Of a stretch of 64,000 nt of DNA, positions 32,749-43,291 are shown piece after piece; the stretch's first letter is position 1, and each line of letters opens with the position of its first letter. A program made the position numbers and the translations under genes. Origin of the DNA: Cladorrhinum sp. PSN259. Taxonomy: Eukaryota > Ascomycota > Sordariomycetes > Sordariales > Podosporaceae. The stretch lies in NCBI GenBank assembly GCA_033725935.1, contig MU867060.1, positions 124,001 through 188,000 of the forward strand, given 5' to 3'. The notes beneath the pieces were generated by a model, which made no database searches, had not been told where the DNA came from, and saw only the letters and a list, made by a program, of their open reading frames with translations.

Positions 32749-34665
32749 ATGGCATATAACTACGGCCCGCCACCCCCGGCTCCTCCGCCAGCACCCCCGA
32801 GCGGCTCTTCGGGTGGCTACACCCCATACGGCACCTCGCGTGGTGGACACAGTGGCAGAGGAGGTCGTGGAGGTCCCGATCGCGGCGGATTCCATCAGCC
32901 GCCGCCATCTTATGGCTACGGTCAACAACCACAATACGGTCCTCAGGCTCCGCCGACACCATACCCTGCTGGTCCGCACACTGCCCAGCCGCCATATCCG
33001 CAGCCGCCTCATTCGCAACCACCCCAACAGCAGTGGCATCCCGACCACGGGCAGCAACACCCACCACAGCCAAACCAGCATGCTACTCCTCTCACGCCGC
33101 AAAACTACCATCCAAATTACGCCCCGCAGATGTACCAGCAGCCATCTCCATACAGTGGCCAGCCTCAATACCCTCATGCAGCTCCTCCCGCATACGGCCA
33201 AGGATACCAGCCTCCTGCTCCCCCTGGTCCTCCAGCTCAACCGTGGGCGAACCATCCTCAGTCATCGCCAACTCCAGGGCCCTATGGCGGAGGCGGAAGA
33301 GGCGGTCGTGGCGGCTATAACGATCGCGGGGCACCCAAGATGATGGGGCCACCACTGAGAATTGGTTTTGACGGCAATACCCCTCCGAACCCCCCAGCTC
33401 CAGTGAGCGCACCTTACCCACCCCAGCCATATGGCGGTCCTCATGGCCCTCCAGCACCATACCCTGGCCCTTATCAAGGCTATCCTCCAGCACCTTACAT
33501 GCCTGTGCCACCTCCTTTCGACGGTCATTCAGGCCACAATACCCGACACCACAACCGCGGTGGCTTCCATAATAATAACAAGTCTCGTCCTCATTTTGCC
33601 GGCGACAAGAACCGAAATCGCAATCATAACAAGGGCCCCAATGCTCAGACGCCTCCCACTCACCATCAGAAGCCTGATGCTGCGTCTGCTAGCAAGAAGA
33701 AGAAGCGCAAGACCAACACGCTCGGTTTGACACCAGGTGACGACTCTGACGAAGATGATGAGAACGAGGAGGAGCGTCTTAGCGAGATGATTGGCTCAGA
33801 GGCACCAAAGTAGGTTCTTCCAATTTTCGCCCTGCCTGACGTATACATGCTAAACAATTGCAGCCCTAAAACGTCAGCTGATATTGCCAACTGGATCGCG
33901 GAACGCCGGGCAAACTTCCCTACAAAGGCCAAGATCGAAGCCAAAAAAGCTCAAGTTAAGGCTGATAACGGCGGTGATAATGAGCCTCGCCCTTCCAAGC
34001 TGGAACAGCGGGCTGAAAAGCTTCGGAAGCAGCTGGAGAAAGTTGAGTCGAGCATCAAGCGAAAGCGTGAACAGCAAGACGAAGGGGATGATATGAGAGA
34101 GCTTAACCTCAGCTCGTCCCCGTCGTCGGATTCCAAGTCTGATGACGAGAAACCTGAAGTCATGTCAACTCGTCAGGATTCGAATAACCTGCCCCCTCCG
34201 CCAAAGAAGGCGGATCCCACCAAGCACTGCAAGTACTACTCGACAGGTGGAACGTGTGGTAAGCGGGGCAAGTGCCGCTTCGTTCACGATGCCGCTGTTC
34301 GTGAGGCTGCGCTGAAAGAGCGCGAGATGAATGGGGGCCGCATGACTTTGCAACAACGATTGACTTTGAACGACAAAGAGCAGGAGGATCTCACCATTGT
34401 GCAGACTCTCAAGTATCTCCAAGATAAGGGGGTTGTTCCAAAGAAAGCCGCCAACGGTACAGAGGGCAAGGCTGAGTCGAGCGAAGCTCAGGAACCAGCC
34501 TCCCAAACCCAATTGCCAACTCTCCCCAAGAAGGAATCCAACAGTGGACATGGACTTCCCCCTATTCCACCTCCCAGTCTCGTCTCCAATGGCCCCAACT
34601 CAAAGTACTCTGGATGGAATCTTAGTGGTTTCGGTAATACCGGAGTCAGAACAAGCGATCAGTAG
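32749..34665 (+). CDS. NUFIP1-domain and CCCH zinc-finger protein (620 aa), Rsa1-like snoRNP assembly factor
   Basis: Exons 32749..33809 and 33864..34665; the 54-nt intron joins phase 2. The first 300 residues are Pro/Gln/Gly/Tyr-rich with RGG-type patches (GRGGRGG), then a basic His/Asn-rich stretch, KKKKRK as a likely nuclear signal and an acidic run. Just after the junction is TSADIANWIAERRANFPTK, the NUFIP1/Rsa1 signature, then a coiled coil (LEQRAEKLRKQLEKVES) and one CCCH finger (CKYYSTGGTCGKRGKCRFVH). NUFIP1 and yeast Rsa1 bring Snu13/15.5K proteins together with R2TP during box C/D snoRNP assembly. Many filamentous fungal homologues carry this finger. The role in snoRNP assembly is by homology. 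Confidence 0.88.
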
Positions 34666-35520
34666 GATAATCGCCTTCCCCGATCGTCACTCTCGCAGCC
34701 ACTTCGTATTCAATATCCTCAGGCTTATGGCGTTTTTCCAGTCCCAAAGCACCAATGGTTTCGAAAGTCTCAGCCGTCCCGAAAGCCGTAGCTGCATCAA
34801 ATGCGTTTGGGCTTTACTGGGCACGTCTTCTGTCTGCAGACCACTCTGTTGATCTGACTATGGACACATGTTGGACCGGCATCCCTACTTGGTGAGATAT
34901 ATTCGCTTGACAGTGTCGAGAGCGGCCCACAAGTGTTGCGGGGAGACAACTTCACGACTTCTGTGGTCACCCAACTGCCTGCATTTTTCTTTTTCTGTAT
35001 TTTACCCTTTGGTGATTAGCAAATCGGGAGCAATGGGCTTACTGCGAGTTACGGAGTTCCGTGAGTTGTGAAGCCACATACATACATACTTGGAGAGTAG
35101 AGCTGCGGCGTTATGGATTGGCTCCTGGATGAAAAGTATGGCGGGGGTCAATAGGTTACACTTGGGTTTGTTTTAATCTTCCAAATTGACTGCGAAAATA
35201 CATATAGAGTTTCTTTCAAGTCTAATTCTTCACCTTCACAAGTGTTTATCCAGTATGGCGTTCTGATTTCTAGGTTTTGTTGAGCTATGAGAAGACATAA
35301 ACTAGAAGAAAAACGGCATTCGCCAGTGATAGCTATCCAGCCAACCAAGCGGAGTCTAGACGCAGAACGAGCTAATAGTAGCATGGCCTGAGCAAGGCAT
35401 TGCAGGAATTATGTAAATATTAAATCTTAGTGAAATGCGCTTGATATATATCTATGTTGGGGTATTTGTACGTAATCTTCTTCAACTTTCTCGCCAAGTT
35501 CGTGAATCATGATTGTGGTC
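34666..35520. other. Convergent intergenic region, 0.85 kb
   Basis: 3' regions of the NUFIP1-like and SIL1 genes. Short frames only; nothing recognised. Confidence 0.5.
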
Positions 35521-36867
35521 CTACAACTCCTCTTTCCCACGGCCTGCCTTCTTCACTTTATTTCCGCCCTTAGCAGCCCTTGTCTTGCCTGACGCGTTGT
35601 TCACCTTCCTCTGCTCCCCCAGCTTCCTGACGAGATCATGGCTCCAATGCGTCTTGTCCTTCTTGTGCCTTGCGGCAAATTTCTTTGCGTACCAATCCCA
35701 GCACTCGGCTGAAACAACCGAGCTCTCGTCCTTGTCGATTGGGTTGCTGTGCTTTTGGGCGCATATCTTGTCGGAGGCCTGGGTTCCCCTCGGCCATTCC
35801 CCAAGCCTGGCGCCCATGTCTGCCTCCAAGAAATTGTCGAGGGCCAAGAGTCCTACTTTTCTCTGGGCTGGTTCCCATTCCACATCTTCGCTCTCGATCA
35901 GAACTTCAAGGAGACGTTCCATGCCGCCGTTGGCGAGGAACTGAGACCGGATGGTGTCTGATTTTAGGAGACCAGTGATGGCTGATATGCGTGCTTTTGT
36001 CAAAGAGGGATCTACAGATCTGTTTTTGTAGCCGCTCGAGGGAGAAGGAGGCACAAGACGGAAAATGGCGCGGCCTAGTTCTGATGAAGTGTTGGGGCAC
36101 CACTCGTTTGACAGCTTTGGCCAGTGCTTTTCAATTTCTGCTAAAGCTGTGGGGTTGTTTTGTACTGCCGATGCGAGCGTCAAAGCTGCTAGGCGGGCTC
36201 TTGAAATTGTTTCCGGGCCGGAAGTGGACGAAAAGATTAGATCAGGATTTGCGAGGCAGAATAGAGTGCGGGTGGTTTCGTAGTCTTCTGTTATTTTGAG
36301 GCCGTAGTAGATGTCGTGGGAAATGTCGGAGAGCATTTCTAGGGCCCCATCTATTTCGAGGCCCTTTTTGAGGATGGAGAGGGATGTGAGGAATGATGAG
36401 GCGTCTAAGGAGTCGCCAGAGGAGCCAGAGGAAGGTGGTGATGGAGGTTTGATCTTGCCGGCTGAGGAGTATTTGGGCGCGTTGGCGTAGATTGGGATTT
36501 GCTCTTGTGACTCTTGAGAGGAAGGGTCATCGACTGTTACCACGGCAGAGTCGACAGGGAGGCCGGAGTGTGCTGGGTTCTCTGGTTCATCTGGGTTGTA
36601 CAGTTTGGCTTCTTTTTGCCCGGTTTGGACGTTGAGTCTGACGTGCAAGCCTACTGGCAGGTCTTGGTCTGGCTTGACGATTTGGAATTGGTCCGTGGCT
36701 TGGAATATTTTGGGATAGCATTCTGCCGGGTTGTCGGTGTGACATATGAGTTCAATGTCTGCTGAGGGTGATGGTGAGGGCGGTGATGGCGAGTCCGAGG
36801 CATGTGTAGCAGCAGCTCCCCATACCATGAGGCCGAGAAGGGCTATCTTTAGCCGATACCTAGCCAT
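35521..36867 (-). CDS. SIL1: SIL1-like nucleotide exchange factor for ER Hsp70 (448 aa)
   Basis: Intronless, ATG at 36867. Signal peptide (MARYRLKIALLGLMVWGAAATHA) and a C-terminal KEEL, a likely HDEL-type retrieval signal, place it in the ER lumen. After a disordered Ser/Pro linker come the conserved ELICHTDNPAECYPKIFQAT and GLHVRLNVQTGQKEAKL segments, then armadillo-like helices (LEMLSDISHDIYYGLKI, ARLAALTLASAVQNNP, KVGLLALDNFL). Sil1 drives ADP release from Kar2/BiP, supporting translocation and folding. Yeast Sil1 is 421 aa. The last 35 residues before KEEL are Lys/Arg/Gly-rich (KTRAAKGGNKVKKAGRG), which is unusual for a lumenal protein. Confidence 0.9.
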   Translation of the reverse strand: MARYRLKIALLGLMVWGAAATHASDSPSPPSPSPSADIELICHTDNPAECYPKIFQATDQFQIVKPDQDLPVGLHVRLNVQTGQKEAKLYNPDEPENPAHSGLPVDSAVVTVDDPSSQESQEQIPIYANAPKYSSAGKIKPPSPPSSGSSGDSLDASSFLTSLSILKKGLEIDGALEMLSDISHDIYYGLKITEDYETTRTLFCLANPDLIFSSTSGPETISRARLAALTLASAVQNNPTALAEIEKHWPKLSNEWCPNTSSELGRAIFRLVPPSPSSGYKNRSVDPSLTKARISAITGLLKSDTIRSQFLANGGMERLLEVLIESEDVEWEPAQRKVGLLALDNFLEADMGARLGEWPRGTQASDKICAQKHSNPIDKDESSVVSAECWDWYAKKFAARHKKDKTHWSHDLVRKLGEQRKVNNASGKTRAAKGGNKVKKAGRGKEEL

Positions 36868-37567
36868 TGTGGTAGTTTTCTAGGGGGGTTTGAGGGTGTT
36901 GGTAGATTTGTATGGCAGATATGTATTGCAGAATTTACTTGCAAGCTGCCAGTTCAGCCCACCATGCCTTTTTAACGTTTTGTGAGAATAATGGACATCT
37001 GTTACTCCGAAATGACTCAGTATTTATGAAAAGGAATATAAAAATAAGGACAGATTTGCGGTTGCTAACTCAACTTTGCCCCCCTCGAAGGTTTTCGAAA
37101 GCAAGAGGCTCTTGAATCTTGAAGGTTGAGACAAGTACCTTTGTACTTTACGGGGCAAGTGCTGATTGGCTGGGAGCACCCACCTGCAATAGAAGCTTTG
37201 GCCTTCCAAAGACATAGAAGAAACTTGAACAATCACTGTCAAAGTCACGTGCCAGTGGACAATCCGTCATTGTTGGGTGCCAAGCTCGGGGCTGCTGCGT
37301 GATTGATCATTGATGAGGTCAATTTGATTGGCAAATTGTCGCTCAACCAAATCCATCTTGAGCATTTCCGCATTAGGAATTGCGACGACGCCGACCACCT
37401 TTGCTGTCGCCGTTCCCAGGTTTCAGCTTTGAGGTTTTGGAGCCAGAGAAAGGAAATAGTGGGGTCAGGCGGAGGATCCAGGTGGACCCTCTTTCGCAGC
37501 TCGACGGATCATTGTCCCGCTCGACACGCAAATCGAGACCTTGTTGACAGCGATAATCACCATCACC
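36868..37567. other. Divergent promoter region SIL1/complex I subunit
   Basis: 0.7 kb between start codons of two divergent genes. No gene supported. No obvious TATA element. Confidence 0.5.
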
Positions 37568-38541
37568 ATGTCGGCATTCAGACAGAGAGCTGCCCAGCTC
37601 TCCCGGCAGGCCCGGCCCACCGGCGCCCGCAATGCCAGATCGTACGGCTCGAGCCACGGCCACGATCACCACCACGCCCACACCGTCGAGGAAAAGCTCG
37701 GAGTACGTACATATGTGGCCACCAACAACCCAACCTACAATCTGCCCGGGCTCTGGATCGAAGCTCGAGGAGGTATGAGACAGGCGCTGATTGTTTGCTC
37801 TAGACTGGTTTCTACATCGCCGCCGGTGTTGTCCCTGCCAGCTACATTGTCTACTCGATTTCACGACCCGGCAAGGACGGCGAAGAGTCGACGCTTCACA
37901 AATGGTTCCGCCAGCTCGGAGACTACGGTAGCCAGTGGGAGACGAGGAACCATCTGGTGACAGCAGCGCTTGAGCAGGCTGCCCACGACAAGCACCTGTT
38001 GCTTAACGCCCCGCAGAAGAAAAACATCGAGCTGAGATTCCCAGAGTATGTGCACCCACGCTCTGTATAACTTATTCAACGTACACCTGGCACAACGAGA
38101 GGAGCTGAATAGAGCGAACTTTGCTCTTTGAAACGGGAATGCGGTTGCTTGATTAAAACCACGCTCAACTGTGCTACAAGGTAGAATGAGGACCAGTGCA
38201 AGCCAGTCTCTTGGAATTGGTCTTCTCAACTGAGGACTGAGATCAGAACAATCAGTCCTCAGTTGTCCAGTCTCGTTTCCTCAGATGGTTGTTTGTTGCT
38301 TCCTCTGCTCGGATCGGGCAACGAACAGACCCTCTCGGCGACCCTTCTCTCCTCGCACAATTTCCAATTGGTGCAACTCTAATGCTGACCACGTGACAGG
38401 GTCTTCCAGACTGGTTCTCCGTTCAATGTGCCAGCCGGCCACTACGCCAACATCGACAAGGTCGTCGAGCACTATCGCCAGCAGCATCTCACCGAGGAGG
38501 AGCGTAAGGCGAATAAGCTGGCGGCGGCTTCCCAGCAGTAG
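37568..38541 (+). CDS. Mitochondrial complex I accessory subunit, 17.8-kDa type (172 aa)
   Basis: Exons 37568..37702, 37804..38045 and 38400..38541. The N-terminus is a mitochondrial presequence (MSAFRQRAAQLSRQARPTGARNARSYG: many Arg, no acidic residues) followed by a His cluster (HGHDHHHAH). One membrane helix (FYIAAGVVPASYIVYSIS) starts exon 2; then WETRNHLVTAALEQAAHDKHLL and ELRFPEVFQTGSPFNVPAGH. This matches the fungus-type NADH:ubiquinone oxidoreductase 17.8-kDa subunit, an accessory protein of the membrane arm without redox centres. I give no symbol because naming differs between species. The second intron is 354 nt, far longer than any other in the window, and contains a perfect hairpin. 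Confidence 0.8.
38227..38265. repeat. Perfect inverted repeat (14-bp stem, 11-nt loop) inside an intron
   Basis: CAACTGAGGACTGA at 38227-38240 and its exact reverse complement at 38252-38265, within intron 2 of the complex I subunit gene. Confidence 0.9.
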
Positions 38542-38989
38542 AAATTGCTGGCTCCAGCACCCAAGGTTTCTGTTACCGCTGTTTCCCACCTTGGTATTGT
38601 GGCGCATGTACATAGGTCATCATTTTCATCATCCTCATCAACATCAACCGCCGACGTTGTTTCCTGACCCAACCTAGCCGTTATTGTTTATCGTTGTGCT
38701 CCTTCCCTCGTTTCTCGTTTACCCTCATCCCCCAACCCACCTTGTTACTTTTCGTTTGCCTTGCTGTTGCCTCGTCGCTTCCGCTCTTCCTGCCCCCTCC
38801 CCCTTCCCCCCCCCCCCCCCCCTTCCAGGTTGCTCGGCTGCCGCAAGGTACACTCTTCATCCACCCGCCAACCCCAAGCTGATCCATCACATATCCAATA
38901 TCACAAGCAGAATTTTTGTCAACATCAGCACACGTTTATATCAATTGTTTCTTGACGCGCAAGCACACTCCACTCATATTAGCTCAGTC
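38542..38989. other. Intergenic/leader of the SET-domain gene
   Basis: 0.45 kb. Pyrimidine-rich from about 38690, with a C17 run at 38806-38822 that is probably in the promoter or leader of the next gene. Confidence 0.5.
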
Positions 38990-40118
38990 ATGGCCGGTGA
39001 CCGCCACAGTTCCGGTGAAGCAGGCAGTTCCAGCAAAGCAACGTTGTCGTCCCCAAAGCAAAGTATATCAAGCCAAAAATACGATGCCGGTGAAACAGGC
39101 AGTTCCAGCAAAGCAACGCTGTCATCCCCGAAGCATGGCATACCAAGCCGAAAAGACGATGCTATTGCGAAAGGCAATAAACACAAGAAAGACGACGATG
39201 ACATCGAACAATGCGAGGAAGGATTCGATGCGGCGAAGCAGGCAAAGGCAAGTACATTCCTTGTGCATGCTTGCTCGGCCAATGGCGCTAATCAGCAAAT
39301 AGGTTCCGCCTGCGAAACATCGTGCACCCCCCAGGAACCTCCCTGCAGTCCGAGTTGAAATCGTTGACAATGAGATTGGATACGGTCTCTTTGCTGCTCG
39401 AGACATCCAGGCAGAAGAGTACATCTTCCATGAGAGGCCGTTCTTGACAGCTCCGTTCAACCAGACCAGAGACCTAAACAACCAAAACGCACAGTTCAAT
39501 GCCATCAACGCCATTAGTCCCGTTGATAACTCTTTACTCAGGGCTGCGTTTCCTGGACCTTCTGCGTGCCGTGATAATGCGCCGTTTCCATATCACGAAG
39601 TTAAGCCATTCCTTGACGTACAGCTGGGCAAGAATCTCGTCGGTGGCCAACTTGTCGCCTCGCAAATCACCGAAGACGTTTACAATGCCTGGATTGTTCA
39701 GTTTCGACATGAATTGCTATCGGAACAAAGGCGGCGCGAAATAGCGGCCAGGTTCTTTCGCGATTACGCTTTTCTTGAACAGAGAGAGGGTGCTAAAAGG
39801 CAGCAGACTGCAGCGGCTCACATTTACCTCCTCGCTTCCCTTATGAATCACCGCTGCATGCCGGCTGTAGACAAGGTACTGGGGGTAGCACCAACCCATG
39901 ATGCTGCGAATAACCCTATAGGCCCCAACTGCACTTTCAGAATCGGCAGGGGTGGTCTTTGTCAGTTTCCTGCAAACAACCAGATTGTCGTTGAGGCTAG
40001 ACGGGATATCGCCGAAGGGGAGGAGCTCACGTGGGATTACGGCAAGAAAATTCGCAGCTTCAACTGCATGTGCGACATCTGCCTCAGCAGACCGAGGAAT
40101 TGGTGTGCCGTTCAGTAG
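38990..40118 (+). CDS. SET-domain protein (357 aa in preferred model)
   Basis: Exon 1 38990..39247, exon 2 39303..40118. The preferred junction uses a GC donor (AAG|GCAAGT) and ATAG acceptor preceded by GCTAAT, phase 0. A competing GT-AG model (39252..39348, phase 1) also keeps frame. The N-terminus is Ser/Lys-rich with a tandem 25-residue duplication. The SET domain starts at IGYGLFAARDIQAEEYI and includes LASLMNHRC, GPNCTFRI, VEARRDIAEGEELTWDYG (the substrate/SAM-binding Tyr region) and a post-SET-like CMCDIC. The order fits the SET5/SMYD-like fungal group, but the usual NHSC motif reads NHRC and GPNC follows a long insert. It may methylate protein lysines; the target cannot be told. A nuclear signal is not obvious beyond a short Lys-rich stretch (KGNKHKK). 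Confidence 0.8.
39014..39163. repeat. Tandem 75-bp duplication in the SET gene
   Basis: Units 39014-39088 and 39089-39163 code for two 25-residue copies starting GEAGSSSKATLSSPK and GETGSSSKATLSSPK. Confidence 0.9.
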
Positions 40119-40931
40119 AGTAGAGTGCGGGACCTGGCTCGTCGGGTCAAGACGAAGGTATCTGATTAGTTCAAGAAGTGAAAGGCCGGGACAAGTGTCC
40201 TAGGGGTTTCACAGGTTGTTTGGCAATCACATTATTATATAATACAAGCGAATCAGCCATGATGATATCAAACAAGCGAATGGAGGTCAACAAAGGATGT
40301 ATGGTAGAGGGTGTGCCAAGTATAATACAAGACATGCGGATTTTCGTGCAGGCATAAAACACATGGGAGTACATGGTGGAAGGAATTATTTATGCAGATC
40401 TAGATATCCGGCGTACATAGAAAGGAGCTGGGAATGCCTTAACAGGAGCCGAAAAGGTATTAAAAGAAGTAATACAAGCATAAAAGGAACTAAATGGCCT
40501 GTGGTATATTATAATCTTTAGGCCTTCCTTGCTATTGTTCAAAGTGTGGGTTTATGATTAGATTGTAGAACTCTGCTGATGATTTTACGCAGGTGATTTC
40601 AACTACCACGTGGGTAGGCAGTAGTAGTACGGTGTGAGATTTGTATACTTCGAAAATCATCCCTGTGGGCGGGAGGAATAAATTTACGAGGGTTTATTAA
40701 CATCGAGCTTTTGATTAAAGGCGTGCGGTGTAGATATGCATCAATGGAACGGGAGATACACAATGAGGCACAAGAGTTTGCACCTGTGGCGTGTTGATTT
40801 TAGATATGAGAAGGAGATATTTCAGTATGGCAGATCGGATGAGAAGGAGGTGAGGTGTCGTTGATTATTAGTAGGTATCAGCATGAAAGTTCATGATGCC
40901 AGACTAATGAGACTGCTGTTCTCTCTGTCTC

Positions 40932-41014
<83 letters not shown>

Positions 41015-41899
41015 TTTTTGGGATTTGTTTACAATTCGGATTTGTTCCCTATAATATTTTTTAATCAAAATCACAAAAGACGGTATAGATAGATGACTAC
41101 CGACATCGAGAGAGGCATGGGAGGGACATTACTCGCAAGAAAGAATTCCTTTGATGATGTCATAGCAAAGTTGGGAACGCTGTCAGTTACCGCGTAGCTT
41201 TATATTAATATTATTGGAGAAACAACCGGATGCTGCAGGATCTTGAGCAATAATGTCATGGCAGAAGGATCCGCATGGCATCGGCTGGGTACCGACATAT
41301 TGTAGGGAAGAAAGCCAGAGAGAAGATGGGAGGCTTGAACGAATTATTTGGTTTACCTGGCACGCAAAGTCGTCTTCAAACCGCATTTAGATGGGAAGTA
41401 TCGGGCATCACCAGGTTGCCTGCACATTTGATGACAACATCGAGACGATGTCATGAACAAGGCGTTGGGTCATTTAACATGTTGTGGTGTTGTCAAATGG
41501 TACATTAAATCCACTCAACCAAGTTCCATGTCTGATATCAACGTTGCAAGTATCTGCATGTCCTCTCTCCCTAAGCAGGCCTTTAAACACGGGGCACATC
41601 TTAGTTCATCACTGCGAGTGCATGACACCTGGCCACGAATGACTTGAAAGATCATGATCATCATAATGGTCCCAAATTCCCTGGATTAGACCTCAAGTCT
41701 ATCTCGCCAATCTCGTAGGATTGATCTTGTGGGTATATAGAATGATGACGCCACATGAGTAGACCTGTTGTATCCCGCATCGCCGAATCCATGTCCTCTG
41801 AGCAAACATCCTCTCCGTTGTCGACCCAAAATACGTTCGTATCCTCGAAATAAACAGAGTGAGTGTATGCTGAAACTGCCCCAGTTCGTGATTCGTTGT
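40119..41899. other. Convergent intergenic region 1.8 kb
   Basis: AT-rich, with a CTGT microsatellite (separate entry). No gene, RNA or mobile element recognised. Confidence 0.55.
40933..41014. repeat. (CTGT)n microsatellite, about 20 units
   Basis: Perfect tetranucleotide array preceded by an imperfect CT-rich lead-in. Confidence 0.95.
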
Positions 41900-42726
41900 T
41901 TACTTGAGAGGGATGAAACGGGAGGAGTGAGTGGCACCGATACCGGGTCTGCCGTGCTTGACAGGCTTGCTAGAGGGGGGTTAGCTATTTGTGCAAGTAT
42001 AAAACCAGGTGATGGAAGTCGTACTAGGTAATCGAGAACTCGCCAAGGTAGTGACCAACCATCTCGGGCTTGATCTCAACCTGGTTGAACTCCTTGCCGG
42101 AGTAGATACCGACAACGGAGCCAATCATCTCGGGAACGACGATCATGTCACGGAGGTGAGTCTTGACAAGATCGGGCTTCTCATTAGGCTTGGCCTCCTG
42201 CTTGGCCTTGCGGAGCTTCTTGATCAGGCCCATGGGACGACGCTTGAGGCCGCGGTTGATCTTTCTGCGGGCACGGGCGTGGACGACATCGCGGAGCTCG
42301 TCGGAAGTGAGGTCAAGGAGGCTGTTTGCAAACAATCGGGTCAGCGAATTTGTTCGGTAATTTTTTGGCATAATCCTTCCAACTCATTTCCCTCTTATAT
42401 GCTGAATCCTGGCGTTCCTGTCCATCGTCCTCCTCGTTCGATGTTGTGCGCAAGTCGAGAGGTCGAATGAGGGATGTAGTTGGGGTAAACCTACGCATCA
42501 AGGTCGACACCACGGTAGGAGAACTTGCGGAAGGTTCTCTTCTTCTTGAGCTCAGCGGCCTCCTCGGCGTTCTATGAGAGAAGATGGTTAGCTGGTCTGT
42601 TCCCAGAAGTTGCAGGGCACCAATCGTGCCACAATGTTCCAAAACCGGCGATTACTTCGCTGATATGAAGCAACCGCGGTTCTGTGATGATAAGAGGGCA
42701 GAAGAACATACGTATTCGTCAGCCAT
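41900..42726 (-). CDS. RPS15: 40S ribosomal protein S15 (uS19, 152 aa)
   Basis: Exons 42726..42712 (MADEY only), 42571..42495, 42321..42025 and 41969..41900; introns 140, 173 and 55 nt. The uS19 family pattern is complete: RTFRKFSYRGVDLDALLDLT, ARARRKINRGLKRRPMGLIK, DMIVVPEMIGSVVGIYSGK, HYLGEFSITYKPVKHGRPG and the end SSRFIPLK. uS19 sits in the head of the small subunit and its tail reaches the decoding centre. Early, relatively long introns are typical of ribosomal protein genes. A TAGGGTTA element lies 164 bp upstream of the ATG. The fourth exon is certain because unspliced reading would stop at FSIT. Confidence 0.97.
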
Positions 42727-43291
42727 GTTGTCGGTTGTTGATGATCACGACTTTCCCTACTTTCGACGGTCGAGGGAGCGAAATTCTATCGGTCGCGATG
42801 AGGGAAGTGGGTTTGAGACTTGCGGGCTGTTTCGCTAGACTCGTCGTTGGTTGGTCAGAGACGGATTGCAGGCCCACTCGAAAAAGCCGTAGGGTTAAGT
42901 GCCCTCAAGCCCGCCAAATTTTTGTGACCGCAGCGAATGTGGGGCTGTTGTGGCCTATTATTGTGGCTGGAGGTGGCTACCTTAATGGGTCAGTACTGAG
43001 CTTCATGTTTCTCTCCCGTGTCCCCCACATTTTTGTAGCAGCCCCCACTTTGGCACTTGCAATCACGACAATGTCAATCTTCGCTGAGGAAGGCCCTATT
43101 ACTGCTGGGCGCATCCATTTTGTTTCCTCATACATGACTCCAAAGTCAGCAAGTGGTGCTGGAACGATTTTATTCGACTATTTCCACCTTATCATCAACA
43201 TTGCAAGTAACATATTTTTGTTCATTTATGCGTGTATCTATATCCACCATTGGTACTATCTGGAGACTCCCCGACACCCTGCTCTCTCCGC
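42727..43291. other. RPS15 upstream region / GH53 3' flank
   Basis: 0.56 kb. A + strand open frame spans much of it (to 43295) but overlaps RPS15 exon 1 and has no domain; I reject it as a gene. Confidence 0.5.
42890..42897. promoter_or_regulatory. Telobox-like TAGGGTTA upstream of RPS15
   Basis: Matches the TTAGGG-type site bound by Tbf1-like factors in ribosomal protein promoters of several fungi. Short, so may be chance. Confidence 0.3.
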
